Below are positions 19,363 to 27,777 of a DNA stretch of 64,000 bases, piece by piece. The first letter of the stretch is position 1; each line of letters opens with the position of its first letter. The stretch spans positions 1,922,001 through 1,986,000 of the forward strand of contig NZ_CP019070.1 in the NCBI RefSeq assembly GCF_001956695.1. Direction: 5' to 3'. The position numbers and the translations under genes are program-made. The notes beneath the pieces are model-generated. The model saw nothing but the letters and a program-made list of their open reading frames with translations, was not told where the DNA came from and did not search any database. The stretch is from Poseidonibacter parvus. GTDB lineage: Bacteria > Campylobacterota > Campylobacteria > Campylobacterales > Arcobacteraceae.

Positions 19363-20574
19363 ATGTCAGATTTTTTTCAAAATGGTGTTGTAACAACACT
19401 TCAAAACTTAGGTGCTAGAAGCTTAGAAGATATGGAAAATGAACTTATAAAGTTTAGTAGAAGAAGAAGAATGGTTCTTTTATTACCTGCTTTATATTCA
19501 GAGTTTCAAACTCCTGCTATGCATACAATTATAGAAGAGCTTAAAGATGTTAAGTATTTATATAAAATTATATTAGGACTTGATCAAGCGACTAAAGAGC
19601 AATTTGAAGAAGTAAAAGAGCTTATGAGTCAACTACATTGTAAAGTTGATGTTTTATGGAATGATGGTCCAAGAATTAAAGAACTTTATTCTGAACTTAC
19701 AAATGAAGGTTTTCCAGGACTTGATACTCCAGGTAAAGGAAGAAATGTATGGACAATGTTAGGTTATGGATTAACAGATAAAGATGCTTATGCTTTTGCA
19801 CTTCATGATTGTGATATTGTTAATTACTCAAGAGAAATTCCTGCAAGATTGTTTTATCCTATTATTCATCCAGGTTTAGATTTTGAATTTAATAAAGGTT
19901 ATTATTCAAGAGTTACAAATAAACTTCATGGAAGAGCTACAAGATTACTTTATACACCTTTGATTAATTCATTGAAAAAAGTTCATGGACATAGCAGATA
20001 TTTAGAATATATGGAAAGTTTTAGATATGCACTTTCTGGAGAGTTTTCATTTATAAGGTCAATGGGAAGGGGTATTGCTATTTCTCCAACTTGGGGACTT
20101 GAAGTTTCAACATTAAGTGAAGTTTATAAAAACACCTCAAACAGACGAATTTGTCAAACACAAATCATGGATACTTATGAACATAAACATCAAGAGTTAG
20201 GTTCACAAGAGAGTAATGGTGGAATTTATAAAATGGCAAATGATATTGCTAAAACACTTTTTAGAGTAATGGCACAAGAAGGTGTTATCTTTTCTCCTTC
20301 TACTTTTAAAACTTTACTTGCAACCTATTTCCAAGAATCAAGATTTGAAATATCAAAATATAATGCACTTAGCAAAGTTAATGGATTAGATTATATAAGA
20401 GAAAAAGAAATTAAAGCAGTTGAAGCTTTTCAAGAAGCTATCAAAGAAGCTTCAAATGAATATTATGAAGACCCAATGGGTGTTCCAGCTTTATCTCCAT
20501 GGATTACAGTAAGATCAGTTTTACCTGATTTTTCTGATAAATTTCATGAATATGTTCAAAAGGATAATCAATGA
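19363..20574 (+). CDS. gpgS: glucosyl-3-phosphoglycerate synthase-like glycosyltransferase (GT81)
   Basis: This 403-aa cytosolic enzyme is expected to join glucose from an NDP-glucose to 3-phosphoglycerate. Supporting motifs are VLLLPALYSEF (about residues 38-48), DTPGKGRNVWTMLGYG (about 122-137, matching the PGKG element of GpgS), and ALHDCDIVNYS (about 147-157), the metal-binding D-x-D-like site. The length is near that of archaeal and bacterial GT81 GpgS enzymes. A clear AAGGGAA ribosome site precedes the ATG, and the stop overlaps the phosphorylase start (ATGA). Glucosyl specificity is supported by the phosphorylase, GalU and Pgm next door. A mannosyl product cannot be ruled out by sequence reading alone. 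Confidence 0.75.
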   Translation: MSDFFQNGVVTTLQNLGARSLEDMENELIKFSRRRRMVLLLPALYSEFQTPAMHTIIEELKDVKYLYKIILGLDQATKEQFEEVKELMSQLHCKVDVLWNDGPRIKELYSELTNEGFPGLDTPGKGRNVWTMLGYGLTDKDAYAFALHDCDIVNYSREIPARLFYPIIHPGLDFEFNKGYYSRVTNKLHGRATRLLYTPLINSLKKVHGHSRYLEYMESFRYALSGEFSFIRSMGRGIAISPTWGLEVSTLSEVYKNTSNRRICQTQIMDTYEHKHQELGSQESNGGIYKMANDIAKTLFRVMAQEGVIFSPSTFKTLLATYFQESRFEISKYNALSKVNGLDYIREKEIKAVEAFQEAIKEASNEYYEDPMGVPALSPWITVRSVLPDFSDKFHEYVQKDNQ

Positions 20575-22307
20575 AAAACCATATCTCAGACCCAAAGCAT
20601 AATATAAACAAAAGACTACATAAATTATACCCTGAAGAAACAGCTCAAAAAGCAATAGATGGAATAATTGATTTAATTTATAAGTATAAACAAAGAATTA
20701 ATTCAAAAGAGTATCATTTAAGTCAAAAAGATATCATTTTAATTACTTATGGAGATCAAGTTTCTAGAAATAGTGAACCTGCACTTGACACTTTAAAACA
20801 GTTTATGGATAATCATTTAAAAGGAGTTATTAATTCAGTTCATATTTTACCTTTTTACCCTTATTCATCAGATGATGGATTTTCAGTTGTAAACTATACT
20901 GCTGTTGATCCTCATATGGGATCATGGAGAGAAGTTGAATCATTGTCAAAGGAATATAGAATAATGGTTGATGGTGTTATTAATCATATTTCTCAGTTTT
21001 CAAATTGGTTTAAATCCTTTTTAGCAGGTGATAAATATTTTGAAGATTTCTTTATTGAACTTGATCCTACAACTGATTTAAGTAAAGTTGTACGTCCAAG
21101 AGCAACACCTCTTTTGCATGAATATATTGCAGACGATGGAAAAATTCATAATATATGGACAACTTTTAGTAAAGACCAAGTTGACTTAAATTATAAAAGT
21201 TATAAGGTTTTAAGAGCTGTTCTTGATGCAATGTTTTACTATGTTGAAAAAGGTGCAACACTAATTCGACTTGATGCGATTGCATTTATTTGGAAAGAGT
21301 TAGGAACGGGTTGTGTTCATTTACCTCAAACACATGAATTAATTCAACTTATGAGAGAAGTAATACACGAAGTTGCTCCTGAAGTAATTATAATTACAGA
21401 AACAAATGTACCTCATCATGAAAACATTTCTTATTTTGGAAGTGGAGATGATGAGGCTCAAATGGTTTATAACTTTGCACTTCCTCCACTATTACTAAAT
21501 TCAATGGTTTGCTCAAACACTAAAAAATTAACGACTTGGGCTAAAACATTAGAACTACCTAGTGATAAGGTATGTTTCTTTAACTTTACTGCTAGTCATG
21601 ATGGTATTGGTCTTCGTCCAGTAAAAGGGATTTTGAGTGATGAAGAAGTAGCTAATATTGAAAAAAGAGTTAAAGACCATGGTGGTTTAGTTTCATATAG
21701 ATCTGAAGAAGATGGAAGTAAAACTCCTTATGAATTAAATTGTAGTTATATTGATGCTTTAAGTAATCCAGAAGATGAGCAAATATTAAGAATAAAAAGA
21801 ATGCTGGTAACTCAAGCAACTGTTTTAGCAATGCCTGGGGTTCCTGGGATTTATTTTCATTCATTAGTTGGTTCTCAAAATTATAAAGATGGTGTTAAGC
21901 ACTCTGGAATAAATAGAACTATAAATAGAGAAAAGTATAATGTTGATTGGCTTGAAAATGAACTTTCAACAATGGGAAGTTTAGGAAAAACTATTTTTGA
22001 TGCGTATAAAAGAATGATTTCAATTAGAATAAATGAAGATGCTTTTAATCCATTTACTCAATTTAACTTTTTAGAATTAGATGAAAGAGTTTTTGTAATT
22101 GATAAATTTAGTGTAGATAAAAAAGAAAGAATACTCTCTCTTAATAATTACTCTAATGAAGAAGTTACTATTACATTACCTAAAGATATAAAATTACCAT
22201 TATGTGATATTTTAAGTTCAAACTATTGTGATGATAATAGTATGAAAAAAGAATCAACAATTACTCTTGAACCATATCAAGTTATGTGGCTTAAGGGAAA
22301 AATATAG
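20571..22307 (+). CDS. GH13_18 glycoside phosphorylase, probable glucosylglycerate phosphorylase
   Basis: This 578-aa enzyme is related to sucrose phosphorylase. Catalytic residues are readable: nucleophile Asp235 in LIRLDAIAFIWKE, acid/base Glu277 in IIITETNVPHHE, and stabiliser Asp344 in ASHDGIGLRP. The GH13_18 family contains sucrose, sucrose-6-phosphate and glucosylglycerate phosphorylases. The overlap with the GpgS-like gene and the glycerate kinase argue for glucosylglycerate + Pi giving glucose-1-phosphate + D-glycerate. It has no signal peptide, so it acts in the cytoplasm. Sucrose cannot be excluded by motifs alone, but no sucrose genes are nearby. Confidence 0.8.
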   Translation: MKNHISDPKHNINKRLHKLYPEETAQKAIDGIIDLIYKYKQRINSKEYHLSQKDIILITYGDQVSRNSEPALDTLKQFMDNHLKGVINSVHILPFYPYSSDDGFSVVNYTAVDPHMGSWREVESLSKEYRIMVDGVINHISQFSNWFKSFLAGDKYFEDFFIELDPTTDLSKVVRPRATPLLHEYIADDGKIHNIWTTFSKDQVDLNYKSYKVLRAVLDAMFYYVEKGATLIRLDAIAFIWKELGTGCVHLPQTHELIQLMREVIHEVAPEVIIITETNVPHHENISYFGSGDDEAQMVYNFALPPLLLNSMVCSNTKKLTTWAKTLELPSDKVCFFNFTASHDGIGLRPVKGILSDEEVANIEKRVKDHGGLVSYRSEEDGSKTPYELNCSYIDALSNPEDEQILRIKRMLVTQATVLAMPGVPGIYFHSLVGSQNYKDGVKHSGINRTINREKYNVDWLENELSTMGSLGKTIFDAYKRMISIRINEDAFNPFTQFNFLELDERVFVIDKFSVDKKERILSLNNYSNEEVTITLPKDIKLPLCDILSSNYCDDNSMKKESTITLEPYQVMWLKGKI

Positions 22308-22349
22308 CATATTAAATGCAAATTAAAAAAATTAAGGAGAATATATAAA

Positions 22350-23186
22350 ATGAGTCAAATTACAAAGTGTTTATTTCCAGCAGCAGGTTATGGTACAAGA
22401 TTTTTACCAGCAACAAAGGCAATGCCAAAAGAGATGTTACCAGTACTTACTAAACCATTAATACAATATGGAGTTGAAGAAGCAATGGATGCAGGATGTG
22501 ATGTAATGTCAATAATCACAGGTCGAGGGAAAAGAGCTATTACAGACCATTTTGATATTTCTTATGAGCTAGAACATCAAATACAAGGAAGTTCAAAAGA
22601 AAAAATGCTTAGTGATATTAGAAGTATTATTGAAAAATGTACTTTTACATACACAAGACAAAATGAAATGAAAGGTTTAGGTGATGCTATATATAAAGGT
22701 AAAGTTTTAGTAGGAGATTCTAATCCTTTTGCAGTTATTTTAGCTGATGATTTATGTGTAAATCCAAAAGGCGATGGAGTTCTTAAACAAATGGTTAAAC
22801 TTTATGAAAAATATAAATGTTGTATCGTAGCTTGTATGGAAGTACCAAAAGAAGAAGTTCATAAATATGGTGTGATTGAAGGAAAACCTATGGAAAATGG
22901 TGTTCATATTATTTCAAATATGATAGAAAAACCAGATAATGACAAAGCTCCATCAAATCTTGCAGTAATTGGAAGATATATTTTAACTCCAGAAATTTTT
23001 GAAATTATCAAAAACACAAAACCTGGGAAAAATGGAGAATTACAAATTACTGATGCACTTTGTACTCAAGCAAAAAACCAAATGGTATTAGCTTATAAAT
23101 TTGAAGGAAAAAGATTTGATTGTGGTTCAATCGATGGTTTTGTAGAAGCTACTAATTATTTTTATGAATTAGAAAATAAAAAATAA
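22350..23186 (+). CDS. galU: UTP-glucose-1-phosphate uridylyltransferase
   Basis: This 278-aa cytosolic enzyme makes UDP-glucose from UTP and glucose-1-phosphate. The N-terminal nucleotide-binding signature is FPAAGYGTRFLPATKAMPKE (about residues 9-28). KGLGDAIYKGK and ILADDLCVNPKG match the substrate and metal regions, and KRFDCGSIDGFVEA is the conserved C-terminal block. A good AAGGAG precedes the ATG. It follows the phosphorylase by 42 bp and precedes pgm. It can turn phosphorolysis-derived glucose-1-phosphate back into the donor for the synthase, and also serves LPS and exopolysaccharide. Confidence 0.95.
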   Translation: MSQITKCLFPAAGYGTRFLPATKAMPKEMLPVLTKPLIQYGVEEAMDAGCDVMSIITGRGKRAITDHFDISYELEHQIQGSSKEKMLSDIRSIIEKCTFTYTRQNEMKGLGDAIYKGKVLVGDSNPFAVILADDLCVNPKGDGVLKQMVKLYEKYKCCIVACMEVPKEEVHKYGVIEGKPMENGVHIISNMIEKPDNDKAPSNLAVIGRYILTPEIFEIIKNTKPGKNGELQITDALCTQAKNQMVLAYKFEGKRFDCGSIDGFVEATNYFYELENKK

Positions 23187-23256
23187 GATTTTTTAAAAGC
23201 AAGCTTTAGATAAAATAATAAATATATAAACAATTAAATGAAAATAAGGACAAAAT

Positions 23257-24888
23257 TTGATAAGCAATCTTGCAGGGAAAGAAGCACCAAAAGAAATACT
23301 TGAAGACATTGAAGAATTAATTGAATGTTACTATGAACATAAACCAGATGTAAATATTCAAAATCAAAAAGTTTCTTTTGGAACATCAGGTCATAGAGGT
23401 ACTTCATTAAAAACTAGTTTTAATGAAAATCATATATTTGCAATTACACAAGCTTTATGTGAATACAGAAAAAGTGTAGGAATTAATGGTGTTATGCATA
23501 TTGGAATTGATACACATGCTTTATCTAGACCTGCTCAAATATCTGCATTACAAGTTTTCTTAGGAAATGAAGTAAAATGTAAGATTGCAAATGAAGATGC
23601 CTTCACTCCAACACCTGTAATGTCTTTTACAATTATTGAAGCAAATAAAAACTCTGATGTTTTAAATGATGGTGTTGTAATAACTCCATCTCATAATCCT
23701 CCAAGTGATGGTGGATTTAAATATAATACTCCAAATGGCGGACCTGCTGATAGTGATGTTACTTCTATTATTGAAAAAAGAGCAAATGAAATACTAAAAA
23801 ATGGTCTAAATGAAGTAAAAGCATTAGCACAAGATAAAATTAGTAAGTCAGATTTTTTAGATATTGATGATTTTATTACTCCTTATGTTGAATCCTTAGA
23901 TAGTATTATTGATATGACTGCTATTAAAAATGCTAATCTTAAAATCGGTGTTGATCCTCTTGGTGGTTCAGGACTTGATGTCTATAAAAGGATAAATGAA
24001 GTTTATGGATTAAACCTTGATATTGTAAATGAAAAAATTGACCCTACTTTTTCATTTATGACATGTGACCATGATGGAAAAATTAGAATGGATTGTTCTT
24101 CTCCTTATGCTATGGCATCTCTTATAAAACTAGCAGATAAATATGATATTGCATTTGCAAATGATCCTGATTTTGATAGACATGGAATTGTCACTAAAAG
24201 TGTTGGACTTATGAATCCTAATCACTATTTAACTGTTGCAATTTGGTATTTATTTTCAAATAGAAAAGAATGGAAAAATGACTTAGGAGTTGGAAAAACT
24301 TTAGTTTCTAGTTCTATGATTGATAAGGTTGTAAACTCTATTGATAAAAAGCTTTACGAAGTACCTGTTGGTTTTAAATGGTTTGTAGAAGGACTTTTTG
24401 ATGGAAGTTTAGCCTTTGGTGGAGAAGAAAGTGCTGGAGCATCTTTTCTTAGAATTGATGGAAGCGTTTGGTCTACTGATAAAGATGGAATAATTTTAAA
24501 TCTTTTAGCTGCTGAAATTACTGCAAAATTAGAAAAAGATCCAGGTGTTATTTATCAAGAGTTTGAAAAACAGTTTGGAAAAGCTTATTATAAAAGAGTA
24601 GATGCTCCTGCAAGTTTTGAGCAAAAAGCAAAGTTAAAAAGCTTAAGTGTTAAAGATATTACATCAAAAACTTTAGCAAATGAAGAAATTGAAAATATCT
24701 ATACAAATGCAAGTGGAAATAATGCAAGCATTGGTGGATTAAAAGTTACAACTGCAAGTGGTTGGTTTGCAGCACGACCATCTGGAACTGAAGATATTTA
24801 TAAAATATATGCTGAAAGTTTTAAAAGTGAAGATCACCTAGAGCTGCTAATCAAAGAAGCACAAGATTTAGTTATAAAAAGTATATAA
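23257..24888 (+). CDS. pgm: phosphoglucomutase (alpha-D-glucose phosphate-specific)
   Basis: This 543-aa cytosolic enzyme interconverts glucose-1-phosphate and glucose-6-phosphate. It aligns along its length with E. coli Pgm. Landmarks are KVSFGTSGHRGTS (about residues 39-51), the phosphoserine loop VITPSHNPPSDGG, the metal loop ANDPDFDRHG, GGEESAGAS and the C-terminal ARPSGTEDIYKIY. The start codon is TTG at 23257, supported by AAGGA about 7 bp upstream. The nearby ATG at 23239 is out of frame. It ends the osmolyte operon and is followed by a strong hairpin with eight T. Confidence 0.95.
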   Translation: MISNLAGKEAPKEILEDIEELIECYYEHKPDVNIQNQKVSFGTSGHRGTSLKTSFNENHIFAITQALCEYRKSVGINGVMHIGIDTHALSRPAQISALQVFLGNEVKCKIANEDAFTPTPVMSFTIIEANKNSDVLNDGVVITPSHNPPSDGGFKYNTPNGGPADSDVTSIIEKRANEILKNGLNEVKALAQDKISKSDFLDIDDFITPYVESLDSIIDMTAIKNANLKIGVDPLGGSGLDVYKRINEVYGLNLDIVNEKIDPTFSFMTCDHDGKIRMDCSSPYAMASLIKLADKYDIAFANDPDFDRHGIVTKSVGLMNPNHYLTVAIWYLFSNRKEWKNDLGVGKTLVSSSMIDKVVNSIDKKLYEVPVGFKWFVEGLFDGSLAFGGEESAGASFLRIDGSVWSTDKDGIILNLLAAEITAKLEKDPGVIYQEFEKQFGKAYYKRVDAPASFEQKAKLKSLSVKDITSKTLANEEIENIYTNASGNNASIGGLKVTTASGWFAARPSGTEDIYKIYAESFKSEDHLELLIKEAQDLVIKSI

Positions 24889-24914
24889 GAGTAAAACTCT
24901 TTATACTTTTTTTT
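24880..24914 (+). terminator. terminator after pgm
   Basis: Arms at 24880-24892 and 24896-24907 pair with one bulged base and are followed by eight T (24907-24914). The element overlaps the last codons of the convergent amidotransferase gene. Confidence 0.75.
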
Positions 24915-25587
24915 CAACAATATCACTAAAGTTTTTTAATACTGTATTACTAATATCACAAGATCTTAAATCTTTAATTGTTTCTTTTTGATTTAAAATA
25001 TACTCTTTCATAATTTCTTTATCAAATTCAGGATGAAATTGTACTCCCCAAATATTACTCTCAAATCTTACGGCTTGTGTATTATCTTTTGAGTTTTTAG
25101 CTAATATTTTTGCCTTTGCAGGTAATTTTATAACTGTTTGATAATGTGTTTCAAAAGCATCAAACTTTTTAGGAAAGTTTTTTAGTAAAGGGTCTTTATT
25201 CTTAAAAGAAAGATTTTTTATTTTTACAATACCTATTTCTTTTCCCTTTTTATTAAAACCACTCTTTCCACCTAATGCTTTTGCAATTAATTGATGTCCA
25301 TAACAAATTCCTAAAAGAGGAATATTTGTTTTAGAAATTTTCTTAATATACTTTTCTAATAAAAGACTCCAAGGAAGTTCATCTGTAACCATTTCATGTG
25401 AACCACTTATTATAAAACCTTTTGCACTATTTATATTTGGCAATTTATCTTTAGATAAAATATCAATAATCTTAATTCTAGTTTTGGTTTTCTTTAAAAA
25501 CTTTAATATCCACGTATCGAAATCTTTTAATTTTTCTTTTGTTAAAAGAAAGGTTTCTCCTACTTTTAAAATATATAAATATTTGAT
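24901..25587 (-). CDS. class I glutamine amidotransferase-like protein (GMP-synthase-like), apparent AUC start
   Basis: The open frame encodes about 229 aa if it starts at 25587. The catalytic Cys is in LLGICYGHQLIAKALGG and the His and Glu in WGVQFHPEFD, so the class I glutaminase triad is complete. There is no synthetase domain, as in stand-alone GuaA-like amidotransferases (YfeJ type) whose acceptor is unknown. No ATG, GTG or TTG lies early enough to keep the first strand, whose sequence KYLYILKVGETF looks like a normal N-terminus. An AGGAG at 25594-25598 sits 6 bp before an ATC codon at 25587-25585, giving M(ATC)KYLYILK. The next usable start (TTG at 25443) would remove 48 residues. Confidence 0.75.
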   Translation of the reverse strand: MKYLYILKVGETFLLTKEKLKDFDTWILKFLKKTKTRIKIIDILSKDKLPNINSAKGFIISGSHEMVTDELPWSLLLEKYIKKISKTNIPLLGICYGHQLIAKALGGKSGFNKKGKEIGIVKIKNLSFKNKDPLLKNFPKKFDAFETHYQTVIKLPAKAKILAKNSKDNTQAVRFESNIWGVQFHPEFDKEIMKEYILNQKETIKDLRSCDISNTVLKNFSDIVEKKV

Positions 25588-25697
25588 AATAAACTCCTAA
25601 ACTTAATAATACAATTATATATAAACATAATATTTTTATACAAAATATCTTGTATGCTTTTTAATCAAATATCTTTAATATACAATTTCATAGATAA

Positions 25698-25706
25698 TGA
25701 TATAAT
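25698..25706 (+). promoter_or_regulatory. extended -10 promoter for the Mrr-like gene
   Basis: TGATATAAT (TGn plus perfect TATAAT) is found about 50 bp upstream of the ATG at 25757, with no clear -35, as is common in this phylum. Confidence 0.5.
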
Positions 25707-25756
25707 CAAATCCACATTAAAATAAAGCATCTAAAGGCACGAAATGAGAAACTATA

Positions 25757-26251
25757 ATGGATAAAGATATAAGTTACATGATAATGGCTTCATTATCAAA
25801 TATTTGGCATATTGTGCCTATTATTATTGCTATTGTATTATTCAAAAAATATATGAATATGAGAAATAGAAAAAACATAATACTTAAAAATGAAGAACAT
25901 GAAAAAAATGGTTTTACTTTACAAAGTAGAGCAATAAAAAAATATAAAGATTTAGGCTATGAGGTTACAATATTAAAAGATGAAGATAAAAAATTAGGTC
26001 TAGATTTATTATGTATAAAAAATAAAAAATCAATTATTGTTCAATGTAAAAATTCTTTTGAATTAAAATCAATTATAGATGAAGATATAAAAACTTTTTG
26101 TAATAATGCAAAAAAATATAGCAAAGAAAATAATATAGAAAAAAGTGATGTTGAGTTTAGATATATAATACCATATAGTGATGTACTAAATAAAACTGCT
26201 ATAAAAATATTAAGTGATGATTACTATAATTGTAAATATGTTATTTTGTAG
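25757..26251 (+). CDS. membrane-anchored Mrr-type restriction-endonuclease-like protein
   Basis: This 164-aa protein has an N-terminal transmembrane segment (about residues 14-30), a basic linker (KKYMNMRNRKN), and a PD-(D/E)XK-type domain. Recognisable elements are KKYKDLGYEVTILKD, LGLDLLCIKNKKSIIVQCK with Asp83 and the Q96-x-K98 motif, and a C-terminal region FRYIIPYSD. Mrr-like nucleases recognise or cut DNA; a membrane-tethered small member is unusual, and its substrate and activity are unknown. A 6-codon ORF (25744-25764) with the better ribosome site overlaps its start. It has no partner methylase nearby. Confidence 0.65.
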   Translation: MDKDISYMIMASLSNIWHIVPIIIAIVLFKKYMNMRNRKNIILKNEEHEKNGFTLQSRAIKKYKDLGYEVTILKDEDKKLGLDLLCIKNKKSIIVQCKNSFELKSIIDEDIKTFCNNAKKYSKENNIEKSDVEFRYIIPYSDVLNKTAIKILSDDYYNCKYVIL

Positions 26252-26267
26252 GATTATAAAAAAGTAA

Positions 26268-26342
26268 TGGCTCCGGCACCTGGATTCGAACCAGGGACCA
26301 AATGATTAACAGTCATCTACTCTACCACTGAGCTATGCCGGA
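26268..26342 (-). tRNA. tRNA-Asn (anticodon GTT), copy 3 in transcription order
   Basis: A 75-nt cloverleaf: acceptor TCCGGCA..TGCCGGA plus encoded GCCA, anticodon loop CTGTTAA. It is identical in sequence to the other two copies. The T-run just downstream may end the transcript. Confidence 0.96.
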
Positions 26343-26375
26343 ATTTGTATAAGTTTTAGTCTAAATTTAAAAAGA

Positions 26376-26450
26376 TGGCTCCGGCACCTGGATTCGAACC
26401 AGGGACCAAATGATTAACAGTCATCTACTCTACCACTGAGCTATGCCGGA
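26376..26450 (-). tRNA. tRNA-Asn (anticodon GTT), middle copy
   Basis: A 75-nt cloverleaf identical to the flanking copies and separated from them by unrelated spacers of 33 and 41 bp. Confidence 0.96.
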
Positions 26451-26491
26451 ATCTAATAAATTTAATTTGTATGTTTCATCAAAAAGGTTAA

Positions 26492-26566
26492 TGGCTCCGG
26501 CACCTGGATTCGAACCAGGGACCAAATGATTAACAGTCATCTACTCTACCACTGAGCTATGCCGGA
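26492..26566 (-). tRNA. tRNA-Asn (anticodon GTT), promoter-proximal copy
   Basis: A 75-nt cloverleaf identical to the other two. It is the first tRNA transcribed after the perfect promoter at 26594-26622. Confidence 0.96.
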
Positions 26567-26593
26567 ATATATATTCCTCTTTAATGGGGTGGA

Positions 26594-26622
26594 ATTATAG
26601 TAAAAAAGTTATAGTTTGTCAA
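26594..26622 (-). promoter_or_regulatory. promoter of the tRNA-Asn cluster
   Basis: On the minus strand TTGACA (26617-26622), a 17-bp spacer and TATAAT (26594-26599) form a perfect sigma70 consensus, matching the rRNA promoter. The first tRNA starts about 28 bp downstream of the -10. Confidence 0.9.
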
Positions 26623-26683
26623 GAGATTTTTGATTTTTTTGTTAAATTTAATAGAAGAAAGAAAAATTACTATTTTTTACTAG

Positions 26684-26710
26684 TAGAATAGGAATATCTA
26701 TCCTATTCTA
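26684..26710 (-). terminator. hairpin after hemE
   Basis: Perfect 10-bp arms (26684-26693 with 26701-26710) around a 7-base loop follow the hemE stop. The following T-tract is weak, so Rho-independent termination is only probable. Confidence 0.5.
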
Positions 26711-26716
26711 TTCGAG

Positions 26717-27754
26717 TTATTTTTTTGAAACTCTTTTACATTCAGATACAAAATGTATCGCATTTTCAACAGGAACATCTGGTAAGATACCATGTCCTAA
26801 GTTAAATATATGTCCCTCACCTTGCATAGTTTCTTGTATTACTTCAACACATTTTGTAGTCTCTTCTTTTGAGTAAAGTCTACATGGTTCCATATTTCCT
26901 TGAAGTACATACTTCTCACCTAGTTTTGCTTTTGCCATTGCCATTGGTGTTCCCCAATCAACTCCAAATACATCAAAGTTTCCATATACTCCACCCATAT
27001 TAATAAATGCAGATACACCTTTAGGGAACATAATAATTGGAATATTAGGATATTTAGCTTTAATATAATCAGCAATTTCTACCATATATTTCCATGAGAA
27101 TTCATCATATTTACCTGGTTCAATAGCAGCAGCCCATGAATCAAAAATTTGAACTACATCAGCACCTGCTTCAATTTGTTTAATCATATAAAACTTAACA
27201 ACTTCAGTTACTTTTCTTAAAATCTTGTGTAATAGTTCAGGATTAGAATACATCATTTTTTTACAAAGATTGTATGTTTTAGTTCCTTGTCCTTCAATCA
27301 TATAAGTAGCAAGTGTCCAAGGTGCTCCAGTAAATCCTATAAGCGCTTTATCTTCAGGAAGTTGTTGTTTTAATAGTTTGATTGTTTCATAAACATAAGT
27401 TAATTTATCAGCAGCTTCTTCACCACCTAAAAGAGCATCAATATCAGCTTCATTTTTAATTGGATCTTTGAAGATTGGACCTTCACCTTTTATAAACTCT
27501 AAATGCATTCCCATTTCATTTGGAATTACTAATATATCTGAGAATAAAATAGCAGCATCAACACCTACAATATCTAAAGGTTGAATAGTTACTTCAGCAG
27601 CTTTTTCTGGATTATGACAAAGGTTTAAAAAGTTTCCAGCTTCTGCTCTAACTTTCATATATTCTGGTAAATATCTACCAGCTTGTCTCATCATCCATAC
27701 CGGAGTGTAAGGAGTTTCTTTTCTTAAACATGCATCTACAAAAATCTTTGACAT
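26717..27754 (-). CDS. hemE: uroporphyrinogen decarboxylase
   Basis: This 345-aa cytosolic enzyme decarboxylates uroporphyrinogen III to coproporphyrinogen III in heme synthesis. The N-terminal family signature is [16 protein letters not shown] (about residues 17-32), with substrate-binding Asp in [10 protein letters not shown] and the second signature [16 protein letters not shown] (about 139-154). The C-terminus has [15 protein letters not shown]. It is the last gene of the gyrA-asd-yqhA-hemE series on the minus strand, 23 bp after the membrane protein gene. A hairpin follows. Confidence 0.97.
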   Translation of the reverse strand: MSKIFVDACLRKETPYTPVWMMRQAGRYLPEYMKVRAEAGNFLNLCHNPEKAAEVTIQPLDIVGVDAAILFSDILVIPNEMGMHLEFIKGEGPIFKDPIKNEADIDALLGGEEAADKLTYVYETIKLLKQQLPEDKALIGFTGAPWTLATYMIEGQGTKTYNLCKKMMYSNPELLHKILRKVTEVVKFYMIKQIEAGADVVQIFDSWAAAIEPGKYDEFSWKYMVEIADYIKAKYPNIPIIMFPKGVSAFINMGGVYGNFDVFGVDWGTPMAMAKAKLGEKYVLQGNMEPCRLYSKEETTKCVEVIQETMQGEGHIFNLGHGILPDVPVENAIHFVSECKRVSKK

Positions 27755-27777
27755 TTTATACCCTTAATATTAATCTA

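Noticed and set aside
20571-22307. Annotating the phosphorylase as plain sucrose phosphorylase or alpha-amylase
   Set aside because: The catalytic triad is GH13_18-type, and the glycerate kinase, GpgS-like and phosphatase neighbours indicate glucosylglycerate. No sucrose transporter or fructokinase lies nearby.
26268-26566. CRISPR-like repeat pattern (three identical 75-bp units)
   Set aside because: The units are full tRNA-Asn cloverleafs and the spacers vary in length; there are no cas genes.
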